Origin: Desulfobacula toluolica Tol2
GTDB taxonomy: Bacteria; Desulfobacterota; Desulfobacteria; Desulfobacterales; Desulfobacteraceae
Length of the DNA: 64,000 bases
Assembly: GCF_000307105.1 (NCBI RefSeq)
Contig: NC_018645.1
Location: forward strand, 5,133,906-5,197,905
Direction of reading: 5' to 3'
The notes under the pieces were generated by a model. The model was not told the DNA's origin, did no database searches, and saw only the letters and a list, made by a program, of their open reading frames with translations. The position numbers and the translations under genes were made by a program. Shown here piece after piece: positions 55,764 to 63,993 of the stretch (the first letter of the stretch is position 1; each line of letters begins with the position of its first letter).

Positions 55764-56297
55764 ATGCTTGATATTGCAACCGCTTATAATAAATATGAAT
55801 TTCTTGGAAATGACTTTTTAACCTGGACCTGGTTTTTAATTGAAAATGATCACAATATATCATCTATTTTAGATTCAAAAGATGCTGTCACCCTTAAAGT
55901 GGGCAATTCCATTGTCCTTGAAAATAAATTAGGGGATAAATCAAAGGAAAAAATTACCATAAAAGGAGATCAGGCCGGTCTTGAAGAAGGGACCACGGCC
56001 TTAAAAAAAGGTGCTTTTGTTACCCAGATAAACCTTATCTGTAAAATAAATGAAGATGAATATAAATTTACCATCAAGGGAGACAGCTTTAATATTACAG
56101 GTCTGAAGACCCCAAAAACCGATCTGTCCGGTAATGAAGATGAAATAGAAGGGCTGGTGCTGGAAAAAGCATCTTTTTGCTTTAAAATTTTTGAAATTAT
56201 TGACACTCTGTTTTTAAAATATATTGAGCAAAGAACATCAGATGACTGGAATAATAAAGGATTACAAGAAATTAAAGCCTGGATTGGTTCATTTTAA
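55764..56297 (+). CDS. Conserved-looking protein paired with the RdgC-like gene
   Basis: This 177-residue protein begins MLDIATAYNKYEFLGNDFLT at ATG 55764, with GAGGTG upstream; an upstream start overlapping the previous stop is less likely. It is a mostly beta-rich soluble protein with VTLKVGNSIVLENKLGD and EIEGLVLEKASFCFKIFEII. I do not recognise the family. Coupling to the RdgC-like gene suggests a shared DNA-related role. Confidence 0.6.
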   Translation: MLDIATAYNKYEFLGNDFLTWTWFLIENDHNISSILDSKDAVTLKVGNSIVLENKLGDKSKEKITIKGDQAGLEEGTTALKKGAFVTQINLICKINEDEYKFTIKGDSFNITGLKTPKTDLSGNEDEIEGLVLEKASFCFKIFEIIDTLFLKYIEQRTSDDWNNKGLQEIKAWIGSF

Positions 56298-56301
56298 TAA
56301 A

Positions 56302-56329
56302 GTGTTTAAAACTTGCAAGTTTTGGACAC
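56302..56329. promoter_or_regulatory. 28-bp dyad operator-like element
   Basis: The element runs GTGTTTAAAAC, TTGCAA, GTTTTGGACAC, a near-perfect dyad. Close copies are at 63033-63060 and 63659-63686. Further on, TTAAACAGTTTTAAACATTT (from about 56425) also recurs in the end repeat. It lies in the 231-bp gap upstream of nothing obvious on the plus strand, and beyond the 3' end of the sigma-54 activator gene. Confidence 0.6.
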
Positions 56330-56528
56330 CTTAAAAAAAGATGATAAAATTGGTCTTTTTTATCAAAACAAATCAAAACAATAATATTTAAATAACAACT
56401 AAAATTATTAATAAATTCAATTTTTTAAACAGTTTTAAACATTTAAACACTCTTTATTAGTATTATTAATCTTTATTAAAAGAATATATAATAAAGAACA
56501 CGGATTAAATAACTTCTGATAAAGATAT

Positions 56529-57926
56529 TTATACTGACAAAACTTTTTTAAGATCAAGTCCATATTTTCTCATGCGGTTCCAGACCGTTACCCTGTTGAT
56601 CTTAAGAAGTTTTGCCGCTTTTGTCTGGTTCCCTTTTGTCTGTTTGAGTGCTTCGATTAATTGCTTTTTTTCATTGGGCAGGGCCTGATTTTTTATCAAT
56701 TCCTTAACCGGAGAGGAAGGTGTGTTTTGTGATGCACTGATTTTTTTAGGCAAATGCTCTAATTGGATACTGGACCCTTCCGTGATAACAAACGCATACT
56801 CCATTGAATTTTTAAGTTCCCTGATATTACCCGGCCAGTGGTAATCCATAATGTTTTCCATGGCTTCATGGCTCAAGCCGTGAATTGTTTTTCCGGTTTT
56901 TATGTTTAAATTGCGAATAAAGCAATTGAGCAGGACAGGAATGTCTTCTTTTCGTTCTCTTAAAGGCGGCAGATGTATCGGAATCACATTTATTCTGAAA
57001 AACAAATCTTGTCTGAATTTCTTTTGTTCGATCAATTCTTCAAGATTTTTGTTTGTAGCAGTAATAATTCGCACATCAGCCTTAATGGGTAAAATGTCTC
57101 CTACTCTTTCAAACTTGCCTGACTCAAGAACCCTTAATAATTTGGTCTGTATGGGCAGGGGAATATCACCTATTTCATCCAAGAAAAAATCGCCATGGTT
57201 GGCAGCTTCAAATCGGCCGATTCGGTTATTATAAGCACCTGTGAACGAACCTTTGGCATGACCGAACAACTCGCTTTCAAGAACGGCTTCATTTAATGCT
57301 GCACAATTGAGTTGAATAAAAGGGCCACTTTTTCTTGTGCCGGACAAATGAATGGCATTTGCCACCAGTTCTTTTCCGGTTCCGCTCTCACCCAGAATAA
57401 TTACGGGTGCGGTGCTTTCGGCAGTTTTTCTAATCATGTCAAATATGAACTGCATTTGAGGCGATTTGCCCACAAGCCCTAAAAAATCGCTTTCACTGTC
57501 ATATTGCCTGGAAAAGATATGGATTTTTTCATCCAGTTTTGTCAGTTCAGATATGTCTGTTAGTGTTTCCACAACACCCATCACCAAACGGTTTTCATCC
57601 CAAAGTACGGAGGCGTTTTTTAAAACCGGCAAAAAACTTCCGTCTTTGCATTTGATAAGACATCGGCATTTTTTCATATCCTGTTGATCTTCTTCAAATA
57701 ATTTGCACCATACAGATTGCTTACTTGTTTGCAGGGTCTGCTCACAGGCATCACAGCCCAACATACTGCAGGACATGCCGATAGCCTCTTTTGAAGTGTA
57801 CCCGGTAAGGGTTTCAAAAGCTTTGTTGACCATCAAAATAGACCCTTCAGGGCCGATAAACATAAGCCCGTCATTTATTGTGTTAACAATTTTTTTCCAG
57901 AAGGTGTTCATTTCATGTTCATCCAT
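56529..57926 (-). CDS. Sigma-54-dependent transcriptional activator (PAS-AAA+-Fis)
   Basis: This 465-residue NtrC-type activator has an N-terminal PAS domain (IVNTINDGLMFIGPEGSILM) at residues 12-120, an AAA+ core with Walker A GESGTGKELVANAIH, the GSFTGA loop for sigma-54 contact and Walker B GDFFLDEIGDIP, and a Fis-type HTH (QTKGNQTKAAKLLKINRVTVWNRMRKY). The PAS region is cysteine-rich (CSMLGCDACEQ, WCKL, KKCRCLIKCK), which suggests redox or cluster-based sensing. It is divergent from the operon starting at 58197 and very likely controls it. Confidence 0.92.
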   Translation of the reverse strand: MDEHEMNTFWKKIVNTINDGLMFIGPEGSILMVNKAFETLTGYTSKEAIGMSCSMLGCDACEQTLQTSKQSVWCKLFEEDQQDMKKCRCLIKCKDGSFLPVLKNASVLWDENRLVMGVVETLTDISELTKLDEKIHIFSRQYDSESDFLGLVGKSPQMQFIFDMIRKTAESTAPVIILGESGTGKELVANAIHLSGTRKSGPFIQLNCAALNEAVLESELFGHAKGSFTGAYNNRIGRFEAANHGDFFLDEIGDIPLPIQTKLLRVLESGKFERVGDILPIKADVRIITATNKNLEELIEQKKFRQDLFFRINVIPIHLPPLRERKEDIPVLLNCFIRNLNIKTGKTIHGLSHEAMENIMDYHWPGNIRELKNSMEYAFVITEGSSIQLEHLPKKISASQNTPSSPVKELIKNQALPNEKKQLIEALKQTKGNQTKAAKLLKINRVTVWNRMRKYGLDLKKVLSV

Positions 57927-57979
57927 TGACCATCTCCTTTAGTCCTAATATTTATTTTGTGACTGTTTGATGACTCTCT

Positions 57980-58049
57980 TTAACATGTGTTTAAGTGTTT
58001 AAACACATGTTAAAATATTATTAGTATTTAAACAGTTGTTAAAATACTA
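57980..58049. promoter_or_regulatory. Two palindromic upstream activator sites
   Basis: Site 1: TTAACATGTGTTTAA (57980-57994) and TTAAACACATGTTAA (57999-58013) are perfect 15-bp arms with a four-base spacer. Site 2: TAGTATTT (58022-58029) and AAATACTA (58042-58049) with AACA and TGTT inside form a near-perfect 28-bp dyad. They lie 90-160 bp before the sigma-54 promoter at 58138, as expected for enhancer sites bound by the divergently encoded activator. Confidence 0.7.
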
Positions 58050-58135
58050 TTTAATAGGCAGGCAGTCAACCCAGATGTCAAATATGATCATATAAAAACA
58101 AATGGTTATGATTTTAAACGCCCCTATTACCGCTT

Positions 58136-58153
58136 TAGGCATACCTGTTGCAG
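58136..58153 (+). promoter_or_regulatory. Sigma-54 promoter of the redox operon
   Basis: GGCATACCTGTTGC (58138-58151) has GG and GC separated by ten bases, the -24/-12 pattern of sigma-54 promoters (consensus TGGCAC-N5-TTGCA). It is 46 bp before the first gene and downstream of two palindromic sites. Confidence 0.72.
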
Positions 58154-58196
58154 CTATAATATTTTATCATTTTATATATTAATGATTGGAGTCGCT

Positions 58197-58442
58197 ATGA
58201 CATCAAAAACAATTTTGGATCTCAGGGGGGTAATTTCTCCTATTGATCTGCTTAAATGCAAAAGTCGTCTCAAATCCATGGAACAAGGAGATCTTATAGA
58301 GGTTATGCTGGCGGATTTAGAAGTAGTAAAGGATTTGATAGTGATTATTAAACGCTCAGGAGATGAAATACTCTACAAAAAAAAGAGTGTGGATTGTATC
58401 TGCCTTGTAATAAAAAAAGGCTCAAGAACTTATACAAAATAA
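58197..58442 (+). CDS. TusA-family protein lacking the catalytic cysteine
   Basis: This 81-residue protein has the TusA fold pattern: ILDLRGVISPIDLLKCKSRLKSMEQGDLIEV. In active TusA the motif is CPxP; here it is ISPI, so the sulfur-carrying Cys is absent. ATG 58197 was chosen for its GGAG site; the frame opens five codons earlier. As the first gene of a sigma-54 operon with a tetrathionate-reductase-type cytochrome, it may act in sulfur-compound sensing or assembly rather than persulfide transfer. TusA homologues without Cys are known, but their role is not clear. Confidence 0.8.
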   Translation: MTSKTILDLRGVISPIDLLKCKSRLKSMEQGDLIEVMLADLEVVKDLIVIIKRSGDEILYKKKSVDCICLVIKKGSRTYTK

Positions 58443-58570
58443 CTGCCACGGGCAGACTTGGTCTTTCACCTTGGTTTGCCCACAATAAAGATTGAAAGTC
58501 GCTTTTTGGTTTTTTGAAGATTTTCATATAAACGGCCATGGCAGATCACTTTGACACAATAAATAATAAA
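58443..58570 (+). repeat. Dispersed two-hairpin repeat, copy C (long plus short unit)
   Basis: This copy begins at the base after the TAA of the TusA-like gene with CTGCCACGGGCAGACTTGG. Hairpin 1 pairs GGGCA with TGCCC, followed by ACAATAAAG and hairpin 2 (TTGAAAGTC with GATTTTCA). Near 58533 a second short unit follows: CGGCCATGGCAGATCACTTT with GACACAAT, like copy E. Confidence 0.75.
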
Positions 58571-58635
58571 AGATATTTAATTTCAACAGGTTAGAAAATT
58601 TTGTATGTAAAATAATTATTTACAAAGGAGGATAA

Positions 58636-59577
58636 ATGCAATTCAGTAGACGCAATTTTTTTAAATTTATAGGAGCAGCCGGTGCTTCTGTTACTGCGAT
58701 GCCCTCATCTGCAGGCGCATGGAAGTCCAAGGCGCCCCCTGATCCCTATGGATGCCTGGTGGATCTTACCAGGTGCGTTGGCTGTCGCAAATGTGAAGAG
58801 GCCTGTAGTAAGGTGAACAATTTACCTGTCCCGGAAAGCCCCAATTGTCAATGCACTGTTTTTGATACGGCAAGACGGCCTGATGAAAAATCATATACAG
58901 TTGTAAACCGCTATTTTACAGGAAAACTGGACCCTTTTGACAAGCCGCTTCCAACCTATGCCAAGGTTCAGTGCATGCATTGTCAGGACCCGGCATGTGT
59001 GTCAGCCTGTATTGTTGGTGCCCTATCCAAAGATGAGACAGGTGCTGTCAGGTATGATGCAGCAAAATGTATTGGCTGCCGGTACTGCATGGTGGCGTGT
59101 CCCTTTGAAATTCCCGCTTATGAATACCATGACCCAATAACACCCAAAGTTATGAAATGCACATTTTGCTATGATAAAATTTCTAAAAAAGACGGCCTGC
59201 CTGGATGTGCAACCATCTGTCCAACAGAAGCCCTGACATTTGGAAAAAGAGAAACGCTTTTAACACTTGCCAAAAAAAGGCTGAAAGAGAATCCCGGCAA
59301 ATATATCAATCATGTGTATGGGGAAAAAGAGATCGGTGGAACATCATGGCTATATATCTCTTCTGTCCCATTTGAGCTGGTAAACCTGCCGGTATTGCCG
59401 GACACTCCGTCCCCCAAGCTTTCTGAGACAATACAGCATTCATTGTTCAGTTTTTTATGGTCGCCTCTGGCACTTTTTGGCATTCTGGGTGCCATCATGT
59501 ACAAATCAAACAATACCCAGGGAAAATCGCAAAATAAAGTCAAGGAGGGGCATGATGAAAGCAAGTCCTTTAAATAA
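58636..59577 (+). CDS. Tat-exported four-cluster ferredoxin-type subunit (HybA/HmcB/DsrO-like)
   Basis: This 313-residue protein starts with a Tat signal ([10 protein letters not shown]) after a strong AAAGGAGG site. Four Cys groups, [35 protein letters not shown] and CTFCYDKI...CATIC, suit four [4Fe-4S] clusters as in HybA, HmcB and PsrB-type electron-transfer subunits. A C-terminal hydrophobic helix ([10 protein letters not shown] region) anchors it to the membrane on the periplasmic side. It should pass electrons between the NrfD-like subunit and the multihaem cytochrome encoded next. Confidence 0.9.
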   Translation: MQFSRRNFFKFIGAAGASVTAMPSSAGAWKSKAPPDPYGCLVDLTRCVGCRKCEEACSKVNNLPVPESPNCQCTVFDTARRPDEKSYTVVNRYFTGKLDPFDKPLPTYAKVQCMHCQDPACVSACIVGALSKDETGAVRYDAAKCIGCRYCMVACPFEIPAYEYHDPITPKVMKCTFCYDKISKKDGLPGCATICPTEALTFGKRETLLTLAKKRLKENPGKYINHVYGEKEIGGTSWLYISSVPFELVNLPVLPDTPSPKLSETIQHSLFSFLWSPLALFGILGAIMYKSNNTQGKSQNKVKEGHDESKSFK

Positions 59578-60751
59578 AAAAATTTTAACTCCGGGTATTC
59601 TTGTGCTGCTGGTTTTCATGGCAGCGGGCGCAATTGCTGTTATTGCCAGATTTACCGGCGGCATAGGCTACGTAACCAACTTGAGTAATGCAAGGCCCTG
59701 GGGGCTATGGGTGGGGGTTGATGTTGCAACGGGAGTCGCCCTTGCTGCAGGCGGATTTACAACTGCTGCCCTTGCTCATATTCTGGGAAAACATTATTAT
59801 GAACCCATTACCCGTCCCGCATTGTTAACAGCCGCTCTGGGGTACACCTTTGTTGTCCTGGGACTGCTGGTTGATATCGGCCGTTCATGGGCCATCTGGA
59901 AACCCATGTTCAACTGGAACACAAATTCAGTTCTGTTTGAAGTAGCCATGTGTGTAATGGTTTATCTGAATGTTTTGTATATTGAATTTTTTCCAATCAT
60001 TGCAGAACAATTCAAAGGCAAGGTAAATCTTCCGGGTTTATTGTCCGCATTCAATGGCCTGACAGACTGGATACTCACCATCGGGGATGCAATTTTGGAT
60101 AAAATCATGTGGATCTTTATAATTTTAGGCGTTGTGTTGTCCTGCATGCATCAGTCAAGTTTAGGTTCACTGATGCTTGTTGCACCGACCAAGCTTCATC
60201 CGTTATGGTATACGCCGATTTTACCGCTGTTGTTTTTAACATCAGCATTTGCTGTGGGCTACCCAATGGTCGTATTTGAAACAACCATTGCAACCGCTTC
60301 TTTTAAGCTGGATTCAGAGATGAATATATTGTCTCCTTTAACCCGTATTACCATTGTTCTTTTGGGCATCTATATGTTTCTCAAACTCGGAGACCTGGCA
60401 GTCAGGGGAACCTGGATTTATCTTTTAGACGGAACATATCAAACCAATTCATTTGTTGTGGAGATGCTTTTTGGAGTAATAGTGCCGTGGATAATGCTGC
60501 TTTTTACAAAGATTAGAAATTCAAAAACAGGAATTTTTACAGCCGCATCCTTGATTGTGGGCGGCGTAGTACTGAACAGGATAAATGTGTTCATCGTAGG
60601 ATACAAACCGCCATTGAGCGAAAATGTCTATTTTCCGGCACCCGGAGAAATATTTGTCACCCTGGGTCTTATCGCAACTTTGATGTTTGTTTATAGAATT
60701 GTTGTGACCTATTTGCCGGTTTTACAAGAATCCAGGGAGGTATCCCCATGA
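59552..60751 (+). CDS. NrfD/HmcC/HybB-like quinone-reactive membrane subunit
   Basis: This 399-residue integral membrane protein of the NrfD/PsrC superfamily has about ten hydrophobic helices. [22 protein letters not shown] and [16 protein letters not shown] are family-typical, as is [15 protein letters not shown]. It starts at ATG 59552, within the tail of the ferredoxin gene, with AAGGAGGGG upstream. It is expected to oxidise or reduce the menaquinone pool for the redox complex. Its stop overlaps the cytochrome start. Confidence 0.92.
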   Translation: MMKASPLNKKILTPGILVLLVFMAAGAIAVIARFTGGIGYVTNLSNARPWGLWVGVDVATGVALAAGGFTTAALAHILGKHYYEPITRPALLTAALGYTFVVLGLLVDIGRSWAIWKPMFNWNTNSVLFEVAMCVMVYLNVLYIEFFPIIAEQFKGKVNLPGLLSAFNGLTDWILTIGDAILDKIMWIFIILGVVLSCMHQSSLGSLMLVAPTKLHPLWYTPILPLLFLTSAFAVGYPMVVFETTIATASFKLDSEMNILSPLTRITIVLLGIYMFLKLGDLAVRGTWIYLLDGTYQTNSFVVEMLFGVIVPWIMLLFTKIRNSKTGIFTAASLIVGGVVLNRINVFIVGYKPPLSENVYFPAPGEIFVTLGLIATLMFVYRIVVTYLPVLQESREVSP

Positions 60752-62805
60752 TAAGAAAAAATATTTTCACGACTGTTTCTGTTATTTTGAAAGGTTTTTT
60801 ATTTTTGACAGGTCTTGTGATTTTAACAGCGCAATTGTGTGAGGCAAAGACCTGGACAGCTCCGGATCAGGAAAAAGCAAAAGAAAAAGCAAAAGAGGTT
60901 GTCCCGTTTATCAAAGAGTACAAGGATGACCATCAGATTGTTCGTAAAATTCGTTTGATGGATGCGGGAATTTCATTAAAAGATGTTACAGATGTATATT
61001 TTTTATTGGACAGTCCCATCATAAAAAAAAGAGAAAATCATTACGAGCCTGTCAGATTTGCTCATAAAAGGCATGCCGCCCTTACCAAAGACTGCAGCAA
61101 ATGCCATCATTACAGGCCCAAAGATGAAACAGCCCTGGAAACAACAAGGTGTTCAGCCTGTCATCAGGACTCTTTTAATTCGGATCATCCTGAGCGTATA
61201 GGCCTTAAGGCGGCTTACCATCAGCAGTGCATGGAATGTCATAAGACAGAAGCCAAAGGCCCTGTGGATTGCAAAGGGTGCCATCTGCAGAATGTGCCGG
61301 ATCACAAGGAACTGGTGAAACTGCCAAAGAATGCAGATCCCTTCCAGGTGACAGCAGAATGTTTGAGATGCCATGACACCCAGGCTGAAGATATGCTGAC
61401 CACGGCCCACTGGCTGTGGAAAGGCCCGTCTCCATATACAACGGGTCATCGAAAGGATATCATGCATGGAAAGGGCTCAACAGCCCTGAACAATTACTGA
61501 ATCAGTCCAATCAGCAACGAGGCTCGTTGCACAAGTTGTCATGTAGGATATGGATGGAAAGATGATTCTTTTGATTTTACTGATAAAACCAAGTTAGATT
61601 GTTTGATATGCCACGATACAACGGGCAAATATAAAAAAAACCCGCCCGGAGCAGGCATGCCGACAAAAGATGTTGATTTGAATTTTGTAGCTGAAAATGT
61701 AGGTCATAGCAGCCGGGCAAGCTGCGGTTCATGTCATTTTAACGGTGGCGGAGGGGATGCCATTAAACATGCGGATATGTCAAGGCAACTTCTGGAACCA
61801 AGTCGAAGCTGTGATGTCCACATGGGTGGATATGATTTTTCCTGTACCCAATGTCATAAAACACGGAATCATAAAATTGCAGGCAGAAGCTCTTCTGTTC
61901 CTGTTGCCGAAGGAAAAGTATCCTGCGAGCAATGTCATTCAGGATCTCCCCATTACAGCGGCGGTCTTTTGGATCACCATTTAAACAACCATTCAAAAAC
62001 CCTTGATTGCAATGTATGCCATTCACCGGTTTTTGCAAAATGCAAACCCACCAAGACGTGGTGGGACTGGTCAAAGGCAGGGGATAAAAAACGAAAACCA
62101 CAAAAGGACAAATATGGAAAGCCTGATTATAACTGGAAAAAAGGTGAATTTAAATGGGAAGAGTCAGCCGTACCTGATTACGCATGGGACTCGGGATATA
62201 TGAATCGCGTGTTAATGGGAGACAAAGTTGATATCAATGCTGATGTTATTAATTTAACAGAACCTGTCGGCTCCATTAATGATCCAAATTCAAAAATCAC
62301 GCCATTCAAGATTATGAAGGGAATTCAGCCGGTTGATGCGGACCATGATCATATCATTATCCCCCATCTTTTTCCACGCAACAAGGATGACACAACTGCC
62401 TATTGGAAAAATCTTGATTGGGAAAAATCTTTTCAAGATGGCATGAATGCAGTAGGGCTTGAATACAGTGGATCATACAAATGGAAAGAAACCTGGATGT
62501 ACTGGCGTCTGGAACACGAGGTGATGCCTGCAAACATGGCATTGTCCTGTGTTCAATGTCATGAAAGCCTTAAAGGCGAACAAACCTGCAACCGATGCCA
62601 TCAGGACAATCGCAAAGTTGATTTCAAACAAATTGCCCATAAGGGAACGGATTTTTCATATATGAAATCCAAAGGAAGAGATGTCGGGCATTTGATTGAA
62701 AAAACAGATTATATAGATTTTAAAGCCTTGGGGTATAAAGGAGACCCAATTATTTACGGCGGTCGATTCAAAAAACTGCCCATGGGATACAAACAACATA
62801 AATAA
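60748..62805 (+). CDS. 13-haem cytochrome c with tetrathionate-reductase-type octahaem domain; predicted selenoprotein (Sec251)
   Basis: The frame from ATG 60748 (GGGAGG upstream) meets TGA at 61498-61500 (codon 251) and runs on in frame to TAA 62805, total 685 residues. A signal peptide covers residues 1-33. Thirteen CxxCH sites are present: four in a class III-like domain (residues about 95-195: CSKCH, CSACH, CMECH, CKGCH), then CLRCH before the UGA and CTSCH, CLICH, CGSCH, CTQCH, CEQCH, CNVCH, CVQCH and CNRCH after it. CTSCHVGYGW, CLICHDTTGKY and CGSCHFNGGGGDAIKH mark the octahaem tetrathionate reductase family. The context ALNNY-U-IS is where that family has, as I recall, a conserved Cys. 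A SECIS-type hairpin follows at 61514-61530. Substrate unknown; a sulfur oxyanion or other small oxyanion is plausible. Confidence 0.82.
61514..61530 (+). promoter_or_regulatory. Predicted bacterial SECIS hairpin of the multihaem cytochrome
   Basis: GCAACGA (61514-61520) and TCGTTGC (61524-61530) are perfect 7-bp arms around a GGC loop. The stem begins 13 nt and the GG apex 20 nt after the UGA, within the window SelB requires. The hairpin also encodes SNEARC, so its presence is compatible with the protein sequence. Confidence 0.7.
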
Positions 62806-62856
62806 CTGACACGGGCAGACCTGGTCTTTCACCTTGGTTTGCCCACAACAAAAAGT
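62806..62856 (+). repeat. Dispersed hairpin repeat, copy D
   Basis: This copy starts at the base after the TAA of the multihaem cytochrome: CTGACACGGGCAGACCTGGT, then CTTTCACCTTGG, TTTGCCCACAACAAA. It is nearly identical to the first half of copy C, and like it begins directly at a stop codon. Hairpin 2 is missing. Confidence 0.7.
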
Positions 62857-62928
62857 AAGTACCCAGGATTCAATAATATCCAAATAGAATATCATGCAGA
62901 ACCCCTCTCTACAAAAATCGTATTAAAG

Positions 62929-63367
62929 TTATCAACACTCTATTTTAAAATGTTTGAATAAAAGGACTTATTTAATTTGAATAATTAATAATTACAGTAT
63001 GTTAACGTCTAAATATGCTTATTCAAATAAATATGTTTAAAAACCGCAAGTTTTGAACATATTAAAATTAACATCTAAAAATCGTCAATTCTAATAAAAA
63101 ATTAAACTTGATTTTAAACAACTTGGTTTTAAAAAAGATTATAAGTTCAAAGTGTTAAACAGTTTTAAACATTTGAACACCCTTTATTTAAATTATTATA
63201 ATTTAAAATAATTTAATAAGCAAATTGCGGTCACCGGAAATTACAATGTCTGCTGTCGTTAATATCCAGCAGGCTGTTAATTTTGAAAGCAAGAGATTCA
63301 AAATTAACAATTGATAATTCCAATAATTTGATATAGGTATTGAGGGATATACTATTTTAAGAGAAGA
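62929..63367. repeat. Long direct repeat, copy 1
   Basis: This 439-bp AT-rich segment recurs 626 bp downstream at 63555-63993 without indels. The first 90 bp are diverged; from about 63010 the copies are almost identical. It contains the 28-bp dyad at 63033-63060 and the segment GTGTTAAACAGTTTTAAAC from 63153. No protein-coding gene is seen. It probably represents a duplicated promoter or leader region. Confidence 0.88.
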
Positions 63368-63554
63368 GGGGTTTTAGATGAAATTTTTATTTCAAAAAAA
63401 TTGTCAAAACCCAATTGAAGAATTTTTCTGATCAATTCAATTATTTTACCAAAATTTTTTACTGCTGCTACATTTTCTTCATAAAAATTACCGTTGCTTT
63501 TTTGTCGTTAAATATTTTTGTTTAAGACGGATTTATTTTTTATATATATTAAAT
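63368..63554 (+). other. Segment between the direct repeats, with a 17-codon ORF
   Basis: After copy 1 comes GAAGAGGGG then ATG 63378, a plausible translation start. The frame MKFLFQKNCQNPIEEFF ends at TGA 63429-63431 and stays open for about 60 codons beyond it. I do not recognise it. It may be the start of a gene whose remainder was lost when the leader was duplicated, the intact version lying beyond the window. Confidence 0.3.
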
Positions 63555-63993
63555 TTATCAACACTATATTTTAAAACTTTTGAATAAAAGAACCTATAAA
63601 ATTTGAATGATGAATAATTACAGCATTTTAAAGTCTGCATATGCTTATTCAAATAAATATGTTTAAAAACCGCAAGTTTTGAACATATTAAAATTAACAT
63701 CTAAAAATCGTCAATTCTAATAAAAAATTAAACTTGATTTTAAACAACTTGGTTTTAAAAAAGATTATAAGTTCAAAGTGTTAAACAGTTTTAAACATTT
63801 GAACACCCTTTATTTAAATTATTATAATTTAAAATAATTTAATAAGCAAATTGCGGTCACCGGAAATTACAATGTCTGCTGTCGTTAATATCCAGCAGGC
63901 TGTTAATTTTGAAAGCAAGAGATTCAAAATTAACAATTGATAATTCCAATAATTTGATATAGATATTGAGGGATGTACTATTTTAAGAGAAGG
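63555..63993. repeat. Long direct repeat, copy 2
   Basis: This is the second copy of the 439-bp element, with the 28-bp dyad at 63659-63686. It ends near GAGAAGG, seven bases from the window edge, so any gene it drives lies outside the window. Confidence 0.88.

Noticed and set aside
58443..58532. Intrinsic terminator after the TusA-like gene
   Set aside because: Hairpin 1 has no downstream T-run, and the operon appears to continue into the ferredoxin gene 190 bp later.
61498..61602. Two separate cytochrome genes (60748-61500 and 61603-62805)
   Set aside because: They share one frame with no other stop, the second lacks a signal peptide and ribosome-binding site, and the 34 codons between them contain a CxxCH and family-typical residues. 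A single selenoprotein fits better; a simple nonsense mutation remains the main alternative.
63378..63554. Another selenoprotein across TGA 63429
   Set aside because: The peptide before and after the TGA has no recognisable domain, is strongly AT-biased, and shows no clear SECIS hairpin with a GG loop.
62929..63993. CRISPR array or tandem satellite
   Set aside because: Only two long copies with unequal intervening sequence; no short regular repeats or spacers.
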